Positions 60,501-64,000 of a stretch of DNA of 64,000 nucleotides are shown in pieces (the stretch's first letter is position 1; the number at the start of each line of letters is the position of its first letter). The position numbers and the translations under genes were made by a program. The notes under the pieces are model-generated. The model did not search any database and was not told the origin of the DNA. It saw only the letters and a program-made list of their open reading frames with translations. Source of the DNA: Liolophura sinensis (taxonomy: Eukaryota; Mollusca; Polyplacophora; Chitonida; Chitonidae); NCBI RefSeq assembly GCF_032854445.1, contig NC_088295.1, positions 9,287,385 through 9,351,384 on the forward strand, in the 5' to 3' direction.

Positions 60501-63428
60501 ACGGGGTTTTACTGGCCAGTATCATGTCAAAATCTTATAGATGCTGGCCAGGAATGGCCTAAAATAGCCCCACTTGTTGAGAATGCATAGGCCTATTTGG
60601 CCGTCCATTGGAACAATAGCCAGAGGGCTGAATGCCAGACTGAATTGTAGGGATTCCCCGTGATGTCAGGTTAGAAAACAGCCGCCAGGGGGATCGATCG
60701 AGCGAGTCCGGCAAGTGACAGGGTCTCATCCAAGACAGACCTTTTACCAGCGCCTTTAACATTGCTTCCATGGCCAAGAGTGGGCTGTTGGACGTATCGC
60801 CCCATTAGATCTTTGAGTTATAATCCTTCAATTGGTAGTGTTTTATTCTGGAATTGATTTCATCCGGATGGCGATTTCTCTGAGAGACCCATATCTGTCC
60901 GGTAGAAGCCGTAAAGCTTTTCTTCAACTTTCCCTTTAATACAGTTATCTGGAGTTGGTGTTCAATTAAGGTTCTGATGGGTTCCTTCATTGTATCAAAA
61001 AGGCGGTTATCCAGAAACAGGCAAAATCCCCTGTCAGGAGGGAGTACCGTTCTCGTACTTCCCTGGAATGATCTCATCCGAGAATTTCAGGTTAAGAACG
61101 TTTCAAAATTCTTTACAATATTTCCATTTAAGCAGGAATGACTTGTTTCCGCGTGATTCCTGTAGTCTAAGAGCTAGACCATAAATAATTTGGGGAGCAC
61201 AATGTAATTTACAATGTCCTTTCATCGTAGTAAGTTATAAAGTATGTCATGTAACTTACAAGCCTTAAATCTCCCTATTTAAAACCAAAATCCGTGAAGT
61301 GCTGCTTGACGATATGGAACAAAAGCCAAATCAACTAAACGGCTTGGCGTCAATGAACAGGATGTCTTTGGGTATACACGGTCATAATACAGCTTTTTGT
61401 GACTAACGTCTTCTTTAATAGGGTTTAAAAGGGGATTAAACCAGATAAATAAAATTTCCATTAGCCTCTGCCGGTCGCTCCGGCAGCATGTGTGTGTAAT
61501 ACTTCAGTCCTCAATGCAATGTCTATAGAGATACTATTAATAACTTCTCCCCATCCTGAAATAATTGCTCGGTCTTAAATGCTTGAGACTATCTTGTCTT
61601 GTCCACAATACCGCGCATTGTTGAATGTCTAAAGGCCACATTTAGCTGTAGTTACCCGAGACACCAACAGGCATTCCACACTCATACAATATTTTGATCT
61701 ATTACTTTCTGGCAAAAATTATTCAACACAGGGAGTAATTTCTGATTTTACTCTCCGTGCTGTGCATCTTTAATTAAAATATTGTACTCCTGCATACACC
61801 GGGATTCTACAGCTGGACAAATCACTCCCTAGGCTTGGTCCGTTTGAGCTGTTTAATGTTATTGTACGTTAAAGGTGATGACAACACATCATTTTGAGTG
61901 ATCCTAAGCCAGTGACGTCGACAAAATTGCAACTAACATCCCTACATTTGTTTCACTCAATTCTCCTTCAGTCATGATAATAGTGGGCGTGTAATTTGCT
62001 ACTATTTAAGCATTTCAATAAACGTTGGTGCTCTAGTTTTACTCTCTATACTGTACGTCCTTAATTCTATTGTTAAGATGAAGATCTAAGGATGTTTCAT
62101 TGATATTGTATTACAGGAGCCTACTATTGTCTGAATATGATAATGATAACGGTGTCAACCATTCTGGCCTGTGTGGGTGCCAACATGTTCTTCAGAGGTG
62201 TCCGTAGGAACAGAGCACCAAAATGGCTTCGTATAGTGAGTAATCACCTACAGTTACCATTCTTAGTTATCACGTACTTGTAATTACATTTCAATTGTAT
62301 TAGGTATAACATAATTACACTTTACATGATATAATTACACTTAACGTGTCGTAGGTATGGCATAATATCTCTTAGCATGTCGTTGTTATCATGGGCTAGA
62401 TATCATTTCAGTTATGAAATATACTGTTTTCATGTGACTTAGCCATAATATATTGGGTTGTCCCTTTTGGGAAGCATAAGGATGCTACACATCCTCCTGA
62501 ATAATTCATCTTTTCCCGACTTTTTACTTCCAATATATTGCTAAAAGTTCCCAAGAATAAATCCCGTAATTTTTAGTCATGTTTGCTATTCCGTCTCTGT
62601 CATCCTCATATTCCACCCACGCTCACATAAAATTTCAACTGGCTACATTTATTATTCCCAAACAGTTTCATTCTTTTTTAATTTCTTCTCACCAACCCGT
62701 TGATCATAAAGCTGTTAGCTGTTGTTCCGAGCTTGTTCACGAATGTCTCCAAGCATTGCCCCTTTCCTCATAAACTCAGGGCCGAAACCCTAAATTCTAC
62801 ATATGATTCTAGCCGCAGACAGCCATTCCTAGCTATTTATCCATGATTTATATAATCTTAGCACCTTATTCTAGAGCCTTACTGCATTACCCTGTCGCAA
62901 GGCCAAATTGCTGCTCGGGTAAAATCAATGGTTTTCTGTAGGATGAGTTTACTCACAGAAAGTATTTTTCAGATGATGATTCACGGAGTGGCCAAAGTGT
63001 TACGTCTTCGCAAGGATTTGATCGATGTGGATGACGAGACCTCGAAAAAATGGAATTCGCGCGTTCTCAACGACGGCAAAAAGAGATTTAACAATCACGA
63101 AGTGAAAGTGGCGAAAATTCGTCTGCTTGATACGCCGAATGGTAAAGATGCTGGAGAGAAGATGTCCACGGTACACGAGGTTCTGGACACGAGCCGATGT
63201 AGTGGGTTTAACCCCAGCGCTGAGGATAAGTCGGCTGTCGTGGAGGAGCTAAAGGCGATAAGACAGATGCTGGAGCGCGTGCGTGATCAACGCGGGCGTC
63301 GCGAGGAACAGGAACGCTTCCTGCGGGAATGGCGCGTGATCACGTGTATAACTGATCGTCTGTTCTTCATCATTTATGTCATATGTAACCTGGTTTCCAT
63401 TCTGCTGATATTCTTCTCGGGTTCGTAG
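45422..63428 (+). CDS. Nicotinic acetylcholine receptor alpha-type subunit, predicted anion-selective
   Basis: Join of 45422-45530, 50237-50451, 51225-51334, 54531-54982, 56469-56555, 62117-62235 and 62973-63428: 1548 nt, 515 residues, frame kept across six GT-AG introns. The protein is a subunit of a pentameric ligand-gated channel of the plasma membrane. In order: hydrophobic signal peptide (about 1-33); ligand-binding domain with W110 (loop D), Y143 in LYNFAD (loop A), Cys-loop C178-C192, W199 (loop B), Y241 and vicinal C243-C244 (loop C); M1 about 262-284; M2 about 293-312; M3 about 327-349; cytoplasmic loop with a charged helix; M4 about 494-512. Possible N-glycosylation sites are N45, N74 and N163. 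The vicinal cysteines make it alpha-type. The M2 entry reads P290-A291-K292 instead of Gly-Glu-Lys; in Cys-loop receptors Pro-Ala at -2'/-1' goes with chloride selectivity, and Lymnaea subunits with this change were described as anionic. The length is usual for the family. No gene symbol is assigned, since lophotrochozoan subunits are not one-to-one with vertebrate ones. Confidence 0.95.
45531..50236 (+). other. Receptor intron 1
   Basis: 4706 bp, GTAAGG...TTGTAG. It holds one SINE (48228-48330). Several short open frames (for example 47102-47344 and 49594-49812) carry no recognised domain and I take them as chance. Confidence 0.85.
48228..48330 (+). mobile_element. SINE with tRNA-like head and internal deletion
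   Basis: Starts with GGCCTCCGTGGCCGAACACT, then TAGCG, an A-box-like tRNA head (compare tRNA-type 'tggc.cagtggttagcg'). It continues with CCATGAACGTCGTCGTATAAG and ends with AGCAATCAAATAAATAAAT. The head and the tail of the family are joined with most of the body missing. It lies in receptor intron 1 and is the only copy here that retains a recognisable 5' head of this family. Confidence 0.75.
50237..50451 (+). CDS. Receptor exon 2: N-terminal helix and first beta strands
   Basis: Residues 37-108 (Asp37 split with exon 1). Contains the N-terminal helix segment KNLLDRYAKYGRVGRP, close to the family pattern 'L...Ll..Y....RP', and strands ending in the loop D run ISVWYQY. Glycosylation motifs NET (45-47) and NTS (74-76). 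Acceptor TTCTTGTAG, donor GTAAGT at 50452, ending in phase 0. Confidence 0.95.
51225..51334 (+). CDS. Receptor exon 3: loop D and loop A
   Basis: Residues 109-144 plus two bases. W110 is the loop D tryptophan, KWDPKDYDNI the conserved 'W.p.dY..i' stretch, and IWIPDIVLYN leads into loop A with Y143. The exon is 110 bp, the size of the corresponding exon in vertebrate neuronal nicotinic subunits as I recall it, which suggests an ancient intron position. Acceptor GACAG, donor GTAAGT. Confidence 0.97.
52979..52992. repeat. Short (CA)n microsatellite
   Basis: About six CA units followed by AAACAAG, in receptor intron 3. Confidence 0.8.
53099..53300. repeat. 43-bp minisatellite, 4-5 copies, in receptor intron 3
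   Basis: Units start near 53100, 53143, 53186, 53229 and 53269, each with a GGGGAGAGTTTTCCCTAAAG-type first half and a GTGGCTTAAC.CTGACGAGCA-type second half. Copies 2 and 3 are nearly identical; the last one is shorter and diverged. Confidence 0.88.
54531..54982 (+). CDS. Receptor exon 4: Cys-loop, loops B and C, M1
   Basis: Residues 145-295 plus one base. C178 and C192 enclose 13 residues including YFPFD, the signature of metazoan Cys-loop receptors. GSWTYSG holds the loop B tryptophan W199. Loop C reads VDYDCCPDFFLD: Y241 and C243-C244 are kept, but the second conserved tyrosine is Phe at the aligned position (F248). M1 contains the LPC motif (270-272). The exon ends with the Pro-Ala-Lys codons (54964-54972) and the first M2 residues. 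It fuses what are several exons in vertebrate genes. Acceptor TTTTCAG, donor GTAAGT. Confidence 0.97.
54983..56468 (+). other. Receptor intron 4, interrupts M2
   Basis: 1486 bp, GTAAGT...TTCTAG, splitting the glycine codon at M2 4'. The open frame simply continues past the donor to a stop at about 55179; that extension is intronic. No repeat was recognised. Confidence 0.85.
56469..56555 (+). CDS. Receptor exon 5: pore helix M2
   Basis: Residues 296-324 plus one base; 87 bp, again the size I recall for the M2 exon of vertebrate alpha7-type genes. Reads GMNIFVAFFVLLLLLAESTP with E312 at 20', followed by the conserved IPLIG before M3. The M2-lining positions are 2' Gln, 6' Asn and 9' Val by ungapped alignment from Lys292 at 0'. 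Acceptor TTTCTAG, donor GTAAGC. Confidence 0.95.
57102..57222 (+). mobile_element. SINE copy, 3' body and tail, plus strand
   Basis: GGATGGTCGTGGGTTTCTCC, then GGTTTCTTCCTACC, ATAATGCTGGCCACCGTC, ATATAAGTGAAATATTC, TTGAGTACGGCGTAAAATACC and AATTAAATAAATAAATAAAC. This is the longest stretch of the family body in the window. It lies directly upstream of the LINE fragment in the same orientation. Confidence 0.9.
57286..57980 (+). pseudogene. 3' end of a non-LTR retrotransposon (CR1/Jockey-like reverse transcriptase), dead
   Basis: A frame from about 57286 reads TLFMLYFYLVYPYLSYGNII, matching the thumb-region pattern 'L...Y.SLv.PyL.YG' of LINE reverse transcriptases, and stops at 57496-57498. 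Further on, in the next frame, TRATRLDYNRPM is followed by a stop and then by YFSLRAICLPEWNKLPIIL..., INSTSVFKSRLK, ending at 57671-57673. This matches the usual C-terminus of such proteins ('W.LP..l......FK..L'). After about 300 bp of 3' UTR the fragment ends in (AAATG)-type repeats at 57965-57980, as LINEs do. It has one frame change and two stops, so it is inactive and 5'-truncated. The clade assignment is tentative. Confidence 0.8.
59920..59998. repeat. Short imperfect duplication (GATGGTAAGAA...GGCACAAA)
   Basis: CGATGGTAAGAATCGATAAC, then ATAATGGCACAAACTGATGAC, returns as CATGGTAAGAAACGATGGCAC, then AAAACGATGG. Two to three degenerate copies in receptor intron 5. Confidence 0.5.
61748..62080 (+). 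repeat. Pair of 40-bp direct repeats 289 bp apart
   Basis: TTTTACTCTCCGTGCTGTGC then ATCTTTAATT (from about 61755) and TTTTACTCTCTATACTGTAC then GTCCTTAATT (from about 62037) are alike over some 30-40 bp in the same orientation. The dispersed repeat 61855-61965 lies between them. They could be boundaries of one composite element just upstream of the splice acceptor at 62116. Confidence 0.5.
61855..61965 (+). repeat. Dispersed repeat, copy 2 (paired with 11020-11125)
   Basis: Collinear with 11020-11125: 'taatgttattgtacgttaaa', 'tttgagtgatcctaagcc', 'agtgacgtcgacaaaattgc', 'aactaacatc'. The copies are diverged and the family is unknown to me. Confidence 0.55.
62117..62235 (+). CDS. Receptor exon 6: M3 and start of the cytoplasmic loop
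   Basis: Residues 325-364. AYYCLNMIMITVSTILACVG is M3, followed by the basic FFRGVRRNRAPKWLRI, which corresponds to the conserved 'H.R.p....P.W.r' start of the M3-M4 loop. Acceptor TATTACAG, donor GTGAGT, ending in phase 0. Confidence 0.95.
62236..62972 (+). other. Receptor intron 6
   Basis: 737 bp, GTGAGT...TTTTTCAG. The coding frame of exon 7 stays open 45 bp into the intron, to an upstream ATG at 62928, but the acceptor at 62971-62972 and the family alignment favour exon start 62973. Short AATTACACTT words repeat near 62285-62345. Confidence 0.9.
62973..63428 (+). CDS. Receptor exon 7: cytoplasmic loop, MA helix, M4 and stop
   Basis: Residues 365-515 and TAG. The charged segment about 445-490 (VVEELKAIRQMLERVRD..., with EERFL-like continuation) is a predicted amphipathic helix before M4. 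CITDRLFFIIYVICNLVSIL contains the conserved DRLF start of M4. The protein ends three residues after the membrane segment (FFSGS), as is common in the family. Confidence 0.96.
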   Translation: MMIHGVAKVLRLRKDLIDVDDETSKKWNSRVLNDGKKRFNNHEVKVAKIRLLDTPNGKDAGEKMSTVHEVLDTSRCSGFNPSAEDKSAVVEELKAIRQMLERVRDQRGRREEQERFLREWRVITCITDRLFFIIYVICNLVSILLIFFSGS

Positions 63429-63443
63429 TGAGACCAGGCCAGA

Positions 63444-63449
63444 AATAAA
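63444..63449 (+). terminator. Candidate poly(A) signal AATAAA
   Basis: AATAAA lies 16 bp after the stop codon. Using it would give a very short 3' UTR, so a later, less canonical signal may be the real one; none was obvious up to the end of the window. Confidence 0.3.
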
Positions 63450-64000
63450 TTCACACGCGACTTATATCGTTAATTCTGTGGAACACCTGTACACAAGAGA
63501 TATATATATATATAGCCACATCTGCAGAGTGACTGCAAGTCAGGACAGAAAAACTATGCAAACAGAAAGACGCCATATTTGTCATAGTCGGAGGAGCAAT
63601 GACGGCCGTGGCCATGTCTTCGTCTATGGCCAATAGTTCGATTAACTGTGAGCTAATAATGTAAATAGCGATAGATAGCCTTTTATGTGTTCCACAGAGT
63701 AACAACAACATAGAAGGGACCTGGTGCAGGGATAAAGGCTGTAAATATTATTATATAGGCTCTACCCACCAGTGGTCCAAACAAGCGAAATGCGGGGTTT
63801 TGTATATAATTTGTAGTTGATTCCTGTACAGTAGATATCTTGGATATACATAAATAACGTGTTATCTAGCAATACAATATCTGCTTAGAAAACACTTTGT
63901 GGGATAAGCGTCACAGTCTGTTTTAGTGAACTGGTATTTGTATATATGGATCTTCATATTGTTTAGAGTGATGGAAAACTCGAGCATTGATCACAAAGAA
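63450..64000. other. Downstream flank or 3' UTR of the receptor gene
   Basis: It contains a (TA)n microsatellite at 63500-63514. No further gene was recognised; the minus-strand frame 63451-63711 has no supported family. Confidence 0.5.
63500..63514. repeat. (TA)7 microsatellite
   Basis: Fifteen bases of alternating A and T shortly after the receptor stop codon. Confidence 0.9.

Larger units (their letters stand above)
56556..62116 (+). other. Receptor intron 5
   Basis: 5561 bp, GTAAGC...TTACAG. It holds a SINE (57102-57222), a LINE 3' fragment (57286-57980), a small duplication (59920-59998) and the repeats at 61748-62080. No other coding signal was recognised. Confidence 0.85.

Noticed and set aside
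62928-62972. Upstream ATG in frame with the last receptor exon
   Set aside because: It lies in intron 6 before a good TTTTTCAG acceptor, and the segment has no counterpart in the receptor family.

Overview
The window is eukaryotic, AT-rich and gene-poor. It carries one clearly recognisable intron-containing gene, scattered short interspersed repeats, minisatellites and decayed transposons. The gene family and the repeat type point to a marine lophotrochozoan (mollusc or brachiopod-like animal). The evidence is a nicotinic receptor subunit with a Pro-Ala-Lys selectivity filter of the kind described from gastropods, and many copies of a tRNA-type SINE whose 3' end reads '...cttgagtacggcgtaaaa...caaataaat'. 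The phylum is inferred; no species can be named from the sequence alone.

The first 45 kb hold no gene I can recognise. In order they contain: a 17-copy array of a 17-bp repeat (2671-2959); a frameshifted fragment of a tyrosine-recombinase-like (Crypton/DUF3504 type) protein (3524-4181); an array of ACTGGT-rich repeats with an inverted arm (5426-5648); a 12-copy, 76-bp minisatellite with no length variation (11291-12226); a perfect 14-bp hairpin (19675-19707); two 21-bp minisatellites (25236-25340 and 25771-25858); SINE copies on both strands; and a complete palindromic foldback element of about 2.75 kb (40310-43060), flanked by an exact 7-bp duplication TCATGGC. The foldback arms each carry about four mirrored ~180-bp units.

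From 45422 to 63428 on the plus strand lies a seven-exon Cys-loop receptor gene, an alpha-type nicotinic acetylcholine receptor subunit of 515 residues. All splice sites follow GT-AG and the reading frame is continuous. It has a signal peptide, a Cys-loop with 13 residues between the cysteines, the loop A, B and D aromatics, a vicinal Cys-Cys in loop C and four membrane segments. At the cytoplasmic mouth of M2 the usual Gly-Glu-Lys is replaced by Pro-Ala-Lys, which predicts an anion-conducting (inhibitory) acetylcholine receptor. Its introns carry a 43-bp minisatellite (intron 3), SINEs (introns 1 and 5) and the 3' end of a dead non-LTR retrotransposon (intron 5).

There is no operon logic. 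The receptor gene is the only gene I can support as functional, and the rest is repeat-laden intergenic or intronic DNA. The most interesting items are the predicted chloride-selective receptor, the foldback element with its target-site duplication, and the recombinase remnant with a replaced catalytic histidine.
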